A model generated the notes under the pieces. That model had not been told where the DNA came from. It worked only from the letters and a program-made list of their open reading frames with translations, and ran no database searches. Of a stretch of 39,846 nt of DNA, positions 1 to 10,845 are shown one piece after another. Position 1 is the stretch's first letter. Each line of letters starts with the position of its first letter. Source of the DNA: Flavobacteriales bacterium (lineage in GTDB: Bacteria; Bacteroidota; Bacteroidia; Flavobacteriales; BACL11); NCBI GenBank assembly GCA_002705205.1, contig PAHP01000019.1:1-39846 (forward strand). Reading direction: 5' to 3'. The translations under genes and the position numbers were made by a program.

Positions 1-293
1 ATGATTGGAAGTATGGAAATAATTATCTTTCTGTTAATCCTATATCATTTAATATTGATGTTGAATGGAGTGATAGAAGTCACCACATGGGGGTTTTATT
101 TCCAAATCAAAAAATTTTACTTAAAAAAACTTTGTCAGCAAAAAATGAAAAAGGTATACTTTGGATTAATTTCAACAAAAATGTCTTTTTAAATAGATTT
201 AAGCGTAATTCATATCATAACGCAGACTTTAATTTATTTTGGATAAATATTAGAAAAAATTTAATTAAAAGATTTGAAGATAATTCTATTTAA
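1..293 (+). CDS. C-terminal end of an unrecognised protein (5' truncated by window edge)
   Basis: An open frame enters from the left edge (first full codon at base 3) and runs without a stop to a TAA ending at 293, giving about 96 residues. The visible part is basic and rich in Asn, Lys, Phe and Ile, with no membrane segment or motif I recognise. The internal ATG at 87 would give only 68 residues, and the frame stays open upstream of it, so I read this as the tail of a longer gene, not a small gene. Its function cannot be told from this fragment. Confidence 0.5.
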   Translation, partial: DWKYGNNYLSVNPISFNIDVEWSDRSHHMGVLFPNQKILLKKTLSAKNEKGILWINFNKNVFLNRFKRNSYHNADFNLFWINIRKNLIKRFEDNSI

Positions 294-327
294 CTGTTTA
301 TAATCCTGCTAACCCGACTTTTTTCTC

Positions 328-359
328 TTGAAAAACCCCATAAATTTTCTGTATTATTG
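328..359 (+). promoter_or_regulatory. Putative Bacteroidota promoter for the gene at 364
   Basis: A TATTATTG element at 352-359 (one mismatch to the -7 consensus TAnnTTTG) lies 21 bases downstream of a TTG at 328-330 that could serve as the -33 element. The -7 box ends four bases before the ATG at 364, so the transcript would be essentially leaderless. This also argues against the TTG at 328 as a start codon, since it lies inside the promoter. Confidence 0.4.
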
Positions 360-363
360 TTGT

Positions 364-714
364 ATGAAAAAACTACTATTTATATTAATGACATTAATAA
401 CAATTACAAACTTTAGTTATGCTTCTTTTCCTGTTACAGGAAGTAATACTGAAATACTAAATACTGTAGTGTCTGAAGATACTGAGGAAGATGAACCTTC
501 ACTTCTTGAAGCTATTCTTATGGTAATTTTGGTGGTTTCAATATTAGGATTTGCTTCATACTTTTTAATTAAGGCATGGTGGAGGGCTTGGAGAGATGAA
601 GTGAAATGGGTTAGAATATTCACCTATGTAATCTTAGGTATTCTTTCATTAATGCTATTATTAGGTATTATTTGTGGTACTGTTAAAGGAGGATGTGTAT
701 ACAATATGCAATGA
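364..714 (+). CDS. Small membrane protein with signal peptide, function unknown
   Basis: This 116-residue protein begins with a basic, hydrophobic signal sequence (MKKLLFILMTLITITNFSYA, likely cleaved after SYA). A short acidic segment follows (about residues 38-46), then two hydrophobic helices (about 48-68 and 80-103) joined by a Trp/Arg-rich loop containing WWRAWRD. I do not recognise a family. A longer reading from a TTG at 328 is possible, but it would start inside the apparent promoter and spoil the signal peptide. The gene stands alone on the plus strand before an SRPBCC-type protein. A role in the inner membrane is all that can be inferred. Confidence 0.7.
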   Translation: MKKLLFILMTLITITNFSYASFPVTGSNTEILNTVVSEDTEEDEPSLLEAILMVILVVSILGFASYFLIKAWWRAWRDEVKWVRIFTYVILGILSLMLLLGIICGTVKGGCVYNMQ

Positions 715-835
715 TTTTGATATATTTGGCGTGTAGTTTTAATGTATAAAAATAGCAAGGAATTAGGATTCCCTTTGAGCTTTCATCTCTAGTAATATTT
801 AGTATTTCCACCTCAAAAATTAAATAAATTAAAAT

Positions 836-1345
836 ATGAAAAAGATAATACTTATAATTTTAAGTTTTCCAATAACACTAGTATTATATATACTATTATT
901 TACAGGGAATGTAAAATATACTGAAGAAATAGAAATAAACTCTAATATAGACACTTTAACAGTATTATTTGATAACCCATACAATATGAAAGAATATATG
1001 GAGGGTATTGAAAGTTATGAATTAATTAGTGGAGAACTTAGAGAGACTGGAGCAAAAGCAGAGATAACTGTTGTAATGGGAGAAAATAAAATTATAATGA
1101 TTGAAGAAATTATCACAAATAATCTACCAGAAGGTAAAAAAGTAACATATACAACTGATGGAGTATATAATATTGTAACAAATAGATTTGTAAAAATTTC
1201 TAATAATAAAACTAAATTCATTAACGAACAAGAGTTTGAATTCAAAGGATATATGAAAGTTATAGGATTCTTTATGCCATCAGCCTTTAAACAACAAAGT
1301 AGAGTATATCTAAAAGACTTTAAGGAATTTTCCGAAAACCGCTAA
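836..1345 (+). CDS. Membrane-anchored SRPBCC (START-like) domain protein
   Basis: This 169-residue protein has an N-terminal hydrophobic helix (about residues 3-23) followed by a domain that resembles the SRPBCC/polyketide-cyclase fold: EIEINSNIDTLTVLFDNPYN at the start, a middle of alternating beta strands, and a C-terminal amphipathic helix (KQQSRVYLKDFKEFSE). Members bind hydrophobic ligands in a deep cavity, but their substrates vary and nothing here identifies this one. The N-terminal helix suggests attachment to the inner membrane with the domain in the periplasm. The gene is monocistronic and converges on the TPR gene downstream. The family call rests on overall pattern, not on a catalytic motif. 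Confidence 0.65.
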   Translation: MKKIILIILSFPITLVLYILLFTGNVKYTEEIEINSNIDTLTVLFDNPYNMKEYMEGIESYELISGELRETGAKAEITVVMGENKIIMIEEIITNNLPEGKKVTYTTDGVYNIVTNRFVKISNNKTKFINEQEFEFKGYMKVIGFFMPSAFKQQSRVYLKDFKEFSENR

Positions 1346-1428
1346 TTACTAGATATAAAACCAATATTTACAAACACCCACTATTGTCCTATAATTAATA
1401 TTATGTTAAATTATAAGACCTAAATAAA

Positions 1429-1446
1429 TGGGAGTACTATCTCCCA
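1429..1446. terminator. Short hairpin between convergent genes
   Basis: TGGGAG at 1429-1434 and CTCCCA at 1441-1446 form a 6-bp GC-rich stem with a 6-base loop in an otherwise AT-only region between two convergent genes. The position fits a terminator usable from either side. There is no long T run, so efficiency is uncertain. Confidence 0.5.
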
Positions 1447-1459
1447 CTTAAATATTATC

Positions 1460-2671
1460 TTACTGCAAAGATGCTATCTGCTTCTTCATTTCTTCTGATT
1501 TTTTATAATCACCATTCATATAATATAATTGCTTTAGTGATAATAAGGTGTTTTTATCTTTAGGATCAATCTCATATGCTTTTTCTAAATATGGAAGTGC
1601 TTGTCCAAATAAACCTTCAGCTTTAGATTTTAGATTCTTATATATTGAATTATTTGATGTTGCATTAGCTTTATTATTCTGCTCAATAGCTAAATTAAAA
1701 AAGAGAGCCCCTAAGTTATAGTTAGTTCCAAATGCCTCAGGGTTTATCTCTAAAGATGCTTTATAATCTTTCTCAGCATTTAAGAAATCTCCCTCCTGAT
1801 CATAAATAGTTCCTCTGTTAAATAATAATAAGTCATTCTCTGGATCAATTTCTAGCGCTTCATTTAACTTTACAATTAACTCAGAAGTTCTTCCAAGCTG
1901 AATATATAAGTTAATCTCTGTATTAATTAATCCTTCATCATTTTCAAACATATCCCTTCCAAGAGACAGATATTCTATCGCTTTGTCAGTATCTCCCTCT
2001 CCAATATAAATATTACTCATATGAATATAAATCGCAGGTTGATTAAAATTCATGTCTATTAACTCCTGTAATAATTCTTTTGATTTAATATTATCTTTCA
2101 GCTTACTAGATGCAAAGAATGAATTATATAATATTGTTTCTTTAGTAATATTTCCTCTCTTTAATTGATCCTCTATATCATAAGGTATAATATCAAAAAT
2201 AGTATTGTAATAGACAAGTGCTCTTGAATGATTATTCTCCTGATATGAACCAACCCCTAGATTAAAAAGTTTATTTCCACATTGTAACAAGCCTTCTAAA
2301 ACATCTTCTTTAGACCATTTCTTGTAAATAATTATCTTATTTTTTTTCTTTGGATGAGGCTGCATACATTTTAAATGAGATTCAGTTGCTTTAAATATAG
2401 CATTAGAATCAAGAGAAGCATGGTAAAAAGAGATCATCTTATATATCTTTGCTCTATACATCCACATCTTAGGATCATTAAATGTACTCTGATTTTCATA
2501 AGCCTTGTCAATATATTCTTTAGCTTCTGCAATTTTTAAACCTTTTATTGATTTATCTTTCTCAGAATTATATTGCTTTAATAATATTGCTGATGATGTT
2601 ACATTCTGTGATTGTGCAAAAACTAAATTAGTCATTGCTAACATTACTATAATTAAAATCCCTTTTCTCAT
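1460..2671 (-). CDS. Secreted tetratricopeptide repeat protein
   Basis: This 403-residue protein starts with a signal peptide (MRKGILIIVMLAMTNLVFAQ, cleavage probably after FAQ or shortly beyond). The rest is helical and contains several TPR units, the clearest at roughly residues 210-310, where A-x-x-x-Y and N-x-G patterns recur every 34 residues (AIEYLSLGRD, NDLLLFNRGTIYDQEGDFLN, AEKDYKASLEINPEAFGTNY). It likely acts in the periplasm as a protein-binding scaffold. It is the last gene of a unit behind gyrA and an M16 peptidase, four bases after the peptidase stop codon. From memory, a TPR gene just downstream of gyrA is common in Flavobacteriia, but its partner is unknown. Confidence 0.85.
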   Translation of the reverse strand: MRKGILIIVMLAMTNLVFAQSQNVTSSAILLKQYNSEKDKSIKGLKIAEAKEYIDKAYENQSTFNDPKMWMYRAKIYKMISFYHASLDSNAIFKATESHLKCMQPHPKKKNKIIIYKKWSKEDVLEGLLQCGNKLFNLGVGSYQENNHSRALVYYNTIFDIIPYDIEDQLKRGNITKETILYNSFFASSKLKDNIKSKELLQELIDMNFNQPAIYIHMSNIYIGEGDTDKAIEYLSLGRDMFENDEGLINTEINLYIQLGRTSELIVKLNEALEIDPENDLLLFNRGTIYDQEGDFLNAEKDYKASLEINPEAFGTNYNLGALFFNLAIEQNNKANATSNNSIYKNLKSKAEGLFGQALPYLEKAYEIDPKDKNTLLSLKQLYYMNGDYKKSEEMKKQIASLQ

Positions 2672-2675
2672 ATCC

Positions 2676-5501
2676 TTAATATTTAATTTCTGTTATTTTA
2701 TATCCCAAACCCTTTAATTCTTCTTGTATTACATATTTATTGCCAGCAATAACAATAATAAATTCATTAGGATTTATACTCTCTTTAGCTAACTTATCAA
2801 TATTAGACCTTTGCATATTATTTATAATAACCTTTTGCTGCTCTGAATAATCTTTTGGTAAATCATTTGAAATAATAGATAATAACAAGAATAATTTATC
2901 ATAATTAGATTCATAACCCATCAATTCGCTATTAATCATATTCTGTTTTGTTAAACTAAGCTCCTCTTCGCTAACACCATTATTAATATATTCTTCTGTT
3001 AGCTCAATAAGCTCAGCAATAGATTTAACAGTTCCTTTCGTGCTTATATTACTTCCAATCGTAAAAGAGCCTCCATATTTATCATTACTAAAATAAGAAC
3101 CAACTCCATAAGTTTCACCACCCTCTTCCCTTATTTTTGACAATCTACTTGTAAGGCCATTACCTCCTAAAGGATAGTTTAGAATCTTATTTCTAAAAGC
3201 CTCTCCATTGTAATCATATTTAACTGATCTATGACCTATCAAAACAGTTGATTGAGTAGCACCAGGAAAATCACATATATAAATTTGTGTTGGCTCTTCT
3301 ACTGGAAAATCAAAAGCAGATGAAATAATTACTTCTTTTGTTTTCCATTTTCTCAAAAAATCTAGTTTATTCAGAATATCTTCTCTACTAAAATTACTTA
3401 CAATTACTATATCCGTGACATTTGGCGAATAATTTGATGTATAGTATTTTTGTAAATCTTTTATTTTAATCTTCTTTATATTCTTTTTTACAGGATGACC
3501 GCCATACGGATTATCTCCAAAAAGTTTTTTTCTAAAAACCCTAGATGCAACTGCTTGTCTATTCTTTTCTACATTCTCTTCATCTTGAATTTTATTCTTT
3601 TTTAAACGCTCAAAATCTTCTGTATTAAAACCAGGATTAAATAACTTCTCTTCAAGTATCTCAAGTGTTTTGTCAATATTCTCACCCAATGATGAAATAA
3701 GAATACTATTTGAAGTTCTTCCAGACATAAAAGAAATACTACTTCCAATCTTATCTAATTCTTTACTTATATCTTCAGTGGTAAAATTCTTTGTTCCTTC
3801 ATTCATAAGTGAAGCTGTCATACCTGCAATACCTTTCTTACTCTCAACTAAACGCCCCCCTTCAATATCAATCAAAATCTTAATAATAGGAGATTCAGTA
3901 TGCATACCTATTATATCAATTCCATTCTCAAACTTATCAATATAATATTCAGGTACTTTAACAGATTTTGGAGCAAGTATATTAGGCGGGTTATTCCTGT
4001 CAATTTCCTCAACTGGCCTATGGTATTCCAACCCTTCATATTGAGGGTCTCTTTTTATTACTTCTGGCATATAAGGATTAAAACTTATCAAAGAATCTTT
4101 TTGCTCAGAAAAAGGATTAGACGTTTTTATATCTAAAATTACAGCATTCTTATTTTTTATATATTTAGTATAAACCCTCATAATATCTTCTTTTGTAACT
4201 GATAAATAGCCATTTAATTCATCCGAAACATTAATTCTATTACCATTATATATAGAATAAGAAGTAATGGCTTGCGCCTTTCCTGCTACAGTTTCATACC
4301 CCTCAATAAAACTTGCCTCATATTGACTTTTGATACGCTGTAGATCTTCATCCGAAAATCCTTCTTTCTCAAAATCATCAAGTGCCTTTCTAAGGCTATT
4401 ATTAATATCACTAAAAAAGTTTGCTTCATCTGTATACATCTCCATACTTGGTCTTGGAATATACTGTACAGCCAATAATCCTGCAAGCTCTAACTGAAAA
4501 GGAGAAATAGATGCTTGTATAGCTTTATCTGATTTTACAAACTTTTGATAAAAAGGAGAGCTCTTCCCTCCTGCTAAAAGCTCAGCTAATAACTCAATTG
4601 CAGGTGCATCTTTATGACCATCATGTACAGTAGGAAAAGCCATTATAGTCATTGGTACTCCTGTATAAGGATCAACATAAGAAGTATAAATATCAGAAGA
4701 CAACCTTACTGGCTGTTTTCTCATTTTTCTCACTGGCTCACCTCTAGGTATACCAGAAAAATATTTATTAGCTAAAGCTATAACCTCTTTTGTATTTACA
4801 TCACCTGAAACTACCAAAGTTGCATTATTTGGACCATACCATCTTTTTAACCAATCTCTCATATCATCCAGATTTGCTCTATCTAAATCCTCAACATAAC
4901 CAATTATAGGCCAGTTATAAGGATGATCAGCAGGGAAAAAATCTACAAATAACTTCTCTAAGATCATAAACATCGAAAGAGGAGTGTGACATCTCTCAAT
5001 TTTCTCATTTTTTACAGCACCTCTTTGCGCTTCAAAAGCTTTCTGATTAAACTCATTGTAGCAGTACCCCATTCTATCTGACTCCAAAAACATAATACGT
5101 TCTAAATAATTTGAGGGGAAAACTTGAAAATAATTAGTCTGATCCCAACTAGTACTTGCATTTGTCATACCTCCTGCTTGCTCTACAAAATTCCATTGTC
5201 CTTTATCTGGAGCATGTTCTGATCCCATACAAAGTATATGCTCAAAAAAATGTGCATAACCAGTTTTTCCGTGAGTTTCTCTTGCGGAACCAGTATGGTA
5301 AGTTACCCCTAGATAAACAATAGGATCTGAATGATCTTCATGCACTAAAATAGTTAACCCATTTGGCAACTCCCATTTTTCATAAGGAATATCTAACTGA
5401 TTATCTCCATATTTAGCAATAAATGTTGGCTCTGTTATATCTTGCGCAAATAAAAATCTTACTAAAAGTAATAACGCTACAAATAGATTAATTTTCTTCA
5501 T
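2676..5501 (-). CDS. M16 family zinc metallopeptidase (pitrilysin/insulinase-like), secreted
   Basis: This 941-residue protein has an N-terminal signal sequence ending near FAQ (residue 20) and two tandem M16 halves. The first half carries the inverted zinc motif HxxEH as HFFEH at residues 84-88, with the third ligand probably Glu166 in VKNEK. The second half (from about residue 510) lacks the motif, as is usual for the inactive partner half in this family. The length fits two-half bacterial M16 proteins. It should degrade peptides in the periplasm or at the cell surface. Its first 14 bases overlap the end of gyrA, which indicates co-transcription, and a TPR protein gene follows 4 bases after its stop. 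Confidence 0.92.
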   Translation of the reverse strand: MKKINLFVALLLLVRFLFAQDITEPTFIAKYGDNQLDIPYEKWELPNGLTILVHEDHSDPIVYLGVTYHTGSARETHGKTGYAHFFEHILCMGSEHAPDKGQWNFVEQAGGMTNASTSWDQTNYFQVFPSNYLERIMFLESDRMGYCYNEFNQKAFEAQRGAVKNEKIERCHTPLSMFMILEKLFVDFFPADHPYNWPIIGYVEDLDRANLDDMRDWLKRWYGPNNATLVVSGDVNTKEVIALANKYFSGIPRGEPVRKMRKQPVRLSSDIYTSYVDPYTGVPMTIMAFPTVHDGHKDAPAIELLAELLAGGKSSPFYQKFVKSDKAIQASISPFQLELAGLLAVQYIPRPSMEMYTDEANFFSDINNSLRKALDDFEKEGFSDEDLQRIKSQYEASFIEGYETVAGKAQAITSYSIYNGNRINVSDELNGYLSVTKEDIMRVYTKYIKNKNAVILDIKTSNPFSEQKDSLISFNPYMPEVIKRDPQYEGLEYHRPVEEIDRNNPPNILAPKSVKVPEYYIDKFENGIDIIGMHTESPIIKILIDIEGGRLVESKKGIAGMTASLMNEGTKNFTTEDISKELDKIGSSISFMSGRTSNSILISSLGENIDKTLEILEEKLFNPGFNTEDFERLKKNKIQDEENVEKNRQAVASRVFRKKLFGDNPYGGHPVKKNIKKIKIKDLQKYYTSNYSPNVTDIVIVSNFSREDILNKLDFLRKWKTKEVIISSAFDFPVEEPTQIYICDFPGATQSTVLIGHRSVKYDYNGEAFRNKILNYPLGGNGLTSRLSKIREEGGETYGVGSYFSNDKYGGSFTIGSNISTKGTVKSIAELIELTEEYINNGVSEEELSLTKQNMINSELMGYESNYDKLFLLLSIISNDLPKDYSEQQKVIINNMQRSNIDKLAKESINPNEFIIVIAGNKYVIQEELKGLGYKITEIKY

Positions 5502-8079
5502 TAGTCTGATCTTTTAAATTATTATCTGTATTTTCTGAATCTGTATCAGCATCTTTTTCAATACTGACATCACCCTCTACAGGTTCATTCTGTATAATTA
5601 TATTACCATCTTCATCTAATAAAGACTCATCCTGAGCTTCCCATTTTGAGACTTTAGCTACAGAAGCAATCTTATCTTCATCTCTCAACCTGATAACCTT
5701 TACGCCTTGTGTTGCTCTTCCCATCACTCTTAATGTATCCACACCAATCCTGATGGTAATACCTGACTTATTAATCACCATTAGATCATCTAAATCAGTA
5801 ACGTTCTTAAGAGCAATAAGGCCACCTGTTTTCTCAGTAACATTAATAGTCTTAACTCCCTTACCTCCTCTATTAGTAATTCTATAATCTTCAACTGCTG
5901 AGCGTTTACCATAGCCATTCTCTGAAACTACCAATACTGATGACTCCATATTATCTACACATATCATACCAATAACCTCATCATTATCATTAGCTAATCT
6001 AATACCTCTTACCCCAGCAGCAGTTCTTCCCATTGACCTTACCTTCTCTTCTTCAAATCTAATTGACTTGCCTGACTTAACTGCCATCATTATCTGAGAA
6101 TTACCAGTAGTCATCTTTGCTTCTAGTAATTGATCCCCTTCACGAATAGTAATCGCATTAATACCATTTGTTCTTGGCCTAGAATACTGCTCTAGCGATG
6201 TCTTCTTAACAACACCTTTTTTAGTACACATTACGATATAATGAGAATTAATATACTCTTCATCTTTTAAATCCTTAGTATTGACATAAGCCATTACCTT
6301 ATCGTCCTTAGGTAAATTAATCATATTTTGTATTGCTCTCCCCTTAGATGTCTTACCTCCCTCTGGAATTTCATATACCTTTAGCCAAAAACACCTACCC
6401 CTCTCAGTAAAAAACAACATATAATCATGATTATTAGCCATCACCATTTCTTCCACGAAGTCCTCATCTCTTGTTGTAGCCCCTTTAGAACCAACCCCTC
6501 CTCTACCTTGCGCTCTATACTCTGATAAAGAAGTTCGTTTAACATATCCAAGATGAGAAATTGTAATTAAGACCTCCTCATTAGGGATCATATCTTCAAT
6601 ACTAACCTCTGAAGATGAATATTCAATATTAGATCGTCTTTCATCACCATACTTCGCTTTTACTTCTTCTAAATCTTCAACTAAAAGATTAAGTCGTAAA
6701 TCCTCATTATTAAGAATCTCTTGAAACCTCTTAATCTTTTCCATAATCTCAGCATGCTCTTCTTTTATTTTATCCATTTCGAGACCAGTAAGTTTTTGTA
6801 GCCTTAAGTCAAGAATTGCCTTAGCTTGGATTTCTGATAATTTAAAGTTAGATATTAATCCATTCCTAGCGTCTTCTGGCGTTCTGGAGGCTCTTATTAA
6901 TTGTATTACTGCATCTAGATTATCTAATGCAATAATTAATCCTTCAAGAATATGCGCTCTTTTTTCTGCTTGAGCTAATTCAAAATTAGTTTTCCTAATC
7001 AGAACTTCATGACGATGAGCAACAAATAATTGAACTAACTGCTTTAAGTTTAATAGCTGAGGCCTTCCCTTTACAAGAGCAATGTTATTGACTGAAAATG
7101 AAGACTGTAGAGCTGTATATTTATATAGTTTATTCAACACAATATTAGGTATTGCATCTCTTTTTAAATCATAGACAATTCTCATTCCATTTCTATCAGA
7201 CTCATCTCTAATATCAGCAATACCTTCCAGTTTCTTACTATTTACTAAGTCGGCAGTTTGTTTAATCATATTTGATTTGTTCACCATATAAGGGATCTCA
7301 TCTACAATAATCTGCTCCCGGGTTGCAGTTTCTTCAAAACGAACTTTTCCTCTAATAACAATACGCCCTCTACCTGTTTCAAATGCAGATTTTACCCCAT
7401 CATAACCATAGATTATTCCTCCAGTTGGAAAATCAGGAGCCTTTACATATTCCATTAAGTCAGAAACCTCAATATCTCCCTTTCTCTTAATGTAAGCAAT
7501 AATCCCCTCAACAACCTCAGTAAGATTATGTGGCGGCATATTTGTCGCCATACCTACTGCAATCCCTGTTGTTCCGTTTAAAAGCAAATTAGGCAATCTA
7601 GAAGGCAATACAGACGGCTCCTTTAAAGTGTCATCAAAATTTAAATTCCAATCGATTGTTTCTTTATCAATATCCATCAACATATCTTCAGAAGACTTTC
7701 TCATCCTAGCTTCTGTATAACGCATTGCAGCAGGATTATCTCCATCAATAGAACCAAAATTTCCCTGACCATCTACCAACATATAGCGCAAACTCCAATC
7801 CTGAGCCATACGAACCATAGCATCGTAGACTGAAGTATCACCATGTGGATGAAATTTACCTAACACCTCTCCTACAATTCTTGCTGACTTCTTATAAGCA
7901 GTATTGGACCTCACCCCTAACTCATGCATTCCAAATAAAACCCTTCTGTGTACTGGCTTTAACCCATCCCTAACATCTGGCAAGGCTCTTGAAACAATGA
8001 CCGACATTGAATAATCAATGTACTTTGACTTCATTTCCTCCTCAATATTGATAGGTATAATCTTCTCTCCTAATGACAT
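5488..8079 (-). CDS. gyrA: DNA gyrase subunit A
   Basis: This 863-residue subunit cuts and rejoins DNA in the GyrA2GyrB2 complex to introduce negative supercoils. The N-terminal winged-helix/tower region contains the catalytic Tyr121 in RYTEARM. The quinolone-determining region reads [10 protein letters not shown], placing Thr82 and Asp86 where E. coli GyrA has Ser83 and Asp87. The C-terminal pinwheel of about 320 residues contains a degenerate GyrA box (QGRGGVG, consensus Q(R/K)RGG(R/K)G) and repeated GxG strands, and the protein ends in an acidic tail of about 50 residues. The N-terminal motif order and the GyrA box favour GyrA over ParC. It leads the unit gyrA-M16 peptidase-TPR and is divergent from clpC across 192 bases. 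Confidence 0.98.
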   Translation of the reverse strand: MSLGEKIIPINIEEEMKSKYIDYSMSVIVSRALPDVRDGLKPVHRRVLFGMHELGVRSNTAYKKSARIVGEVLGKFHPHGDTSVYDAMVRMAQDWSLRYMLVDGQGNFGSIDGDNPAAMRYTEARMRKSSEDMLMDIDKETIDWNLNFDDTLKEPSVLPSRLPNLLLNGTTGIAVGMATNMPPHNLTEVVEGIIAYIKRKGDIEVSDLMEYVKAPDFPTGGIIYGYDGVKSAFETGRGRIVIRGKVRFEETATREQIIVDEIPYMVNKSNMIKQTADLVNSKKLEGIADIRDESDRNGMRIVYDLKRDAIPNIVLNKLYKYTALQSSFSVNNIALVKGRPQLLNLKQLVQLFVAHRHEVLIRKTNFELAQAEKRAHILEGLIIALDNLDAVIQLIRASRTPEDARNGLISNFKLSEIQAKAILDLRLQKLTGLEMDKIKEEHAEIMEKIKRFQEILNNEDLRLNLLVEDLEEVKAKYGDERRSNIEYSSSEVSIEDMIPNEEVLITISHLGYVKRTSLSEYRAQGRGGVGSKGATTRDEDFVEEMVMANNHDYMLFFTERGRCFWLKVYEIPEGGKTSKGRAIQNMINLPKDDKVMAYVNTKDLKDEEYINSHYIVMCTKKGVVKKTSLEQYSRPRTNGINAITIREGDQLLEAKMTTGNSQIMMAVKSGKSIRFEEEKVRSMGRTAAGVRGIRLANDNDEVIGMICVDNMESSVLVVSENGYGKRSAVEDYRITNRGGKGVKTINVTEKTGGLIALKNVTDLDDLMVINKSGITIRIGVDTLRVMGRATQGVKVIRLRDEDKIASVAKVSKWEAQDESLLDEDGNIIIQNEPVEGDVSIEKDADTDSENTDNNLKDQTNEEN

Positions 8080-8271
8080 AATCTAATTCTTATTATTTAT
8101 AAGGTAACAAATTAAAGAAATTTGCGTATTCTATAATAGTAAATCGCGTTATTCTTATATAGTGAGTTATGAACAATTTTTGTTAAAAAAATTGACTTGA
8201 TTCAATAGTGAAAACCGCAATTTTAGTAGGTATCTTGCAACAGATTTTTAATAACCTAAAATTATTGGATT
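8080..8271. promoter_or_regulatory. Divergent gyrA/clpC control region
   Basis: These 192 AT-rich bases must hold the promoters of both genes. On the minus strand, TTAATTTG (one mismatch to TAnnTTTG) lies about 28 bases before the gyrA ATG. On the plus strand, TATCTTGC, resembling a -7 box with one T missing, lies near 8230 before clpC. A perfect inverted repeat with arms CAATTTTT (8174-8181) and AAAAATTG (8187-8194) sits near the middle and could bind a regulator or simply form an AT-rich hairpin. I found no clear heat-shock element such as CIRCE. Confidence 0.4.
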
Positions 8272-10842
8272 ATGAATACAGGATTTTCAAACAGAATGAA
8301 GGAGGTTTTTACATATGTAAGAGAGGAAGTACTTAGACTAGGAGATTCTAGCATTGGTGTTGATCACCTATTCTTAGGAATCATAAGAGAAGGAGAGGGA
8401 ACAGCAATAAAGGTATTAAAAGGACTAGCAATCGACACTAGAAAACTAAGAGTTATTATTGAGAATAATATTTCTAAAAAACATCACGCAATAAACATTG
8501 AGAAAAATAACATTGAATTTAAAAAACAAACTGAAAGGATTCTGAAAAAATCAATCCTAGAACAAAAAAGTCTTGGGGAGAATGAGATTAAAACAATTCA
8601 TGTTCTGCTAGCTATCTTATTAGATCCTAATAATACAGTAACTATATCATTCAAACATATTAATATAAATTATGAAACAATATTAAGCGAATACGAAAGA
8701 CAAATTGAACTAAATATTTCTTCAAAAATAGATGACGAAATTGAAGGGTCTGATAATGATGATGATATTTTTGGACCAAGCCAGCCAGAAAAAACAACAA
8801 GTCAAAAAATAAAAAGCGCGACACCTGTTTTGGATAACTTTGGAAGAGATCTCACAAAATATGCAGTTGAAGGTAAATTAGACCCTATTGTTGGTAGACA
8901 TAAAGAAATTGAACGAGTATCACAAATACTTAGTAGAAGAAAAAAAAACAATCCCATATTAGTTGGTGAGCCTGGAGTTGGTAAGTCTGCTATTGCAGAA
9001 GGGTTAGCTTTAAGAATCATACAGAAAAAAGTATCAAGAGTGCTTTTTCATAAAAGAATTATAATGCTTGATTTAGCAGCCCTTGTCGCCGGAACAAAAT
9101 ATAGAGGCCAATTTGAAGAAAGAATGAAAGGAATTATTGGGGAGCTAGAGAAAAACCCAAACATTATTCTATTTATTGATGAAATACATACTTTAGTTGG
9201 TGCTGGAGGAGCTTCAGGATCTCTTGATGCGTCAAACATGTTCAAGCCAGCTCTAGCAAGAGGAGAAGTTCAATGTATCGGAGCCACTACACTTGATGAG
9301 TATAGACAGCATATTGAAAAGGACGGAGCTCTTGAAAGAAGGTTCCAGAAAGTAATCATTGAACCAACATCTATTGATGAGACTATTCAGATACTTAATA
9401 ATATTAAAATCAAATATGAAGAACACCACAATGTCATTTACACCGATGATGCTATTAAATCTTGTGTTATTTTAACTGATAGATATATGAATGACAGATT
9501 TTTACCTGACAAAGCTATTGACGCTTTAGATGAAGCAGGATCACGTGTTCATATTATTAATGTTAAAACACCTGACAACATTACTCAGTTAGAATCTAAA
9601 TTATCTAACATTACTACTGATAAGAAATCAGCAATAAAAAAACAAAAATTTGAAACTGCCGCTGAATTAAGAGACACAGAAAAGAAAATACAATCCCAAC
9701 TCGAACATGCGCAAAATATTTGGGAGAACAAATTAAAGCAAAATAAAGAAACAGTTTCAGAGGAAAATGTTGCTGATGTTGTTTCAATTATGACTGGAAT
9801 TCCAGTAAATAGAATCGCCTCTCAAGAGAAAAAGAAACTTTCTTTAATGACTGAAAACATTAAGAGCAAGATTATTGGTCAGGATGAAGCAGTAGTCAAA
9901 ATTGTTAAGGCAATAAGAAGAAATAGAGTTGGACTAAAAGACCCTAACAAACCTATCGGATCTTTTATATTCTTAGGACCAACTGGAGTCGGAAAGACCC
10001 AACTCACCAAAGTTTTATCAGAAGAGATGTTTGATTCACAGGACGCTCTTATTCGAATTGACATGAGCGAATACATGGAAAAATTTGCTGTCAGCAGACT
10101 AATCGGAGCACCACCAGGATATGTAGGATATGAAGAGGGAGGGCAATTAACTGAGAAGGTAAGAAGAAAGCCATATTCTGTTATCTTAATGGATGAAATT
10201 GAAAAAGCCCATCCTGATGTTTTTAACCTGTTACTCCAAGCATTAGACGATGGAGAAATGACTGATAGCTTAGGAAGAAAAATAAGTTTTAAGAACACTA
10301 TCATCATCATGACCTCAAATATTGGTGCTCGACAATTAAAAGATTTTGGGCAAGGAATTGGATTTAACACCTCATCTAAAAAAGAAAATGAACAGAATTA
10401 CAGCAAGGGAGTTATTGAAAAGGCTTTAAAAAGAGCATTCTCACCAGAATTCCTGAACCGAATTGATGATATTGTATTATTCAATAACCTCACTAAAGAA
10501 AATATCAATAATATAATTGATATTGAAATGAACAGCTTGCTTAACAGAATTCATACATTAGGATATAAAGTCACAATGTCTGAGGATGCCAAGGATTTTA
10601 TTGCAGAAAAAGGATTTGACTCTAAGTTTGGAGCTAGACCATTAAAAAGAGCTATTCAGAAATATTTTGAAGACCCTTTATCAGAAGAAATTATCAACTC
10701 AAAAGTATCCGAGGGAGATACAATTAAGGTTAATCTGAATAAAGAAAAGACTGAACTAATAATGAGAATTTCAAAACCAAAAAAGACAAAAAAAAAGAAG
10801 GTGATAAAGAAAATAACAAAAAACAGCAACCAGAAGACATAA
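8272..10842 (+). CDS. clpC: ClpC-type AAA+ unfoldase, ATP-binding subunit of Clp protease
   Basis: This 856-residue class I Clp ATPase unfolds proteins and feeds them to ClpP. Domains in order: Clp N-domain (about 1-145), an acidic linker (151-166), AAA1 with Walker A GEPGVGKS (232-239) and Walker B IILFIDEIHT (298-307), a short middle domain with a UVR-like helix (about 445-485), and AAA2 with Walker A GPTGVGKT (569-576) and Walker B VILMDE (637-642). The ClpP-docking tripeptide IGF is at 696-698. The short middle domain and the IGF loop separate it from the disaggregase ClpB. An unusual Lys-rich tail follows residue 835. The gene is monocistronic and divergent from gyrA. ClpA-type naming would also be defensible. 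Confidence 0.93.
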   Translation: MNTGFSNRMKEVFTYVREEVLRLGDSSIGVDHLFLGIIREGEGTAIKVLKGLAIDTRKLRVIIENNISKKHHAINIEKNNIEFKKQTERILKKSILEQKSLGENEIKTIHVLLAILLDPNNTVTISFKHININYETILSEYERQIELNISSKIDDEIEGSDNDDDIFGPSQPEKTTSQKIKSATPVLDNFGRDLTKYAVEGKLDPIVGRHKEIERVSQILSRRKKNNPILVGEPGVGKSAIAEGLALRIIQKKVSRVLFHKRIIMLDLAALVAGTKYRGQFEERMKGIIGELEKNPNIILFIDEIHTLVGAGGASGSLDASNMFKPALARGEVQCIGATTLDEYRQHIEKDGALERRFQKVIIEPTSIDETIQILNNIKIKYEEHHNVIYTDDAIKSCVILTDRYMNDRFLPDKAIDALDEAGSRVHIINVKTPDNITQLESKLSNITTDKKSAIKKQKFETAAELRDTEKKIQSQLEHAQNIWENKLKQNKETVSEENVADVVSIMTGIPVNRIASQEKKKLSLMTENIKSKIIGQDEAVVKIVKAIRRNRVGLKDPNKPIGSFIFLGPTGVGKTQLTKVLSEEMFDSQDALIRIDMSEYMEKFAVSRLIGAPPGYVGYEEGGQLTEKVRRKPYSVILMDEIEKAHPDVFNLLLQALDDGEMTDSLGRKISFKNTIIIMTSNIGARQLKDFGQGIGFNTSSKKENEQNYSKGVIEKALKRAFSPEFLNRIDDIVLFNNLTKENINNIIDIEMNSLLNRIHTLGYKVTMSEDAKDFIAEKGFDSKFGARPLKRAIQKYFEDPLSEEIINSKVSEGDTIKVNLNKEKTELIMRISKPKKTKKKKVIKKITKNSNQKT

Positions 10843-10845
10843 CTC

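Noticed and set aside
755-787. Imperfect hairpin (AAGGAAT / ATTCCCTT) after the small membrane protein gene
   Set aside because: It may be a weak terminator, but the stem is bulged and no T run follows, so I did not call it.
9879-10370. 163-codon open frame on the minus strand
   Set aside because: It lies wholly inside clpC, opposite conserved AAA2 motifs; no independent promoter or family resemblance.
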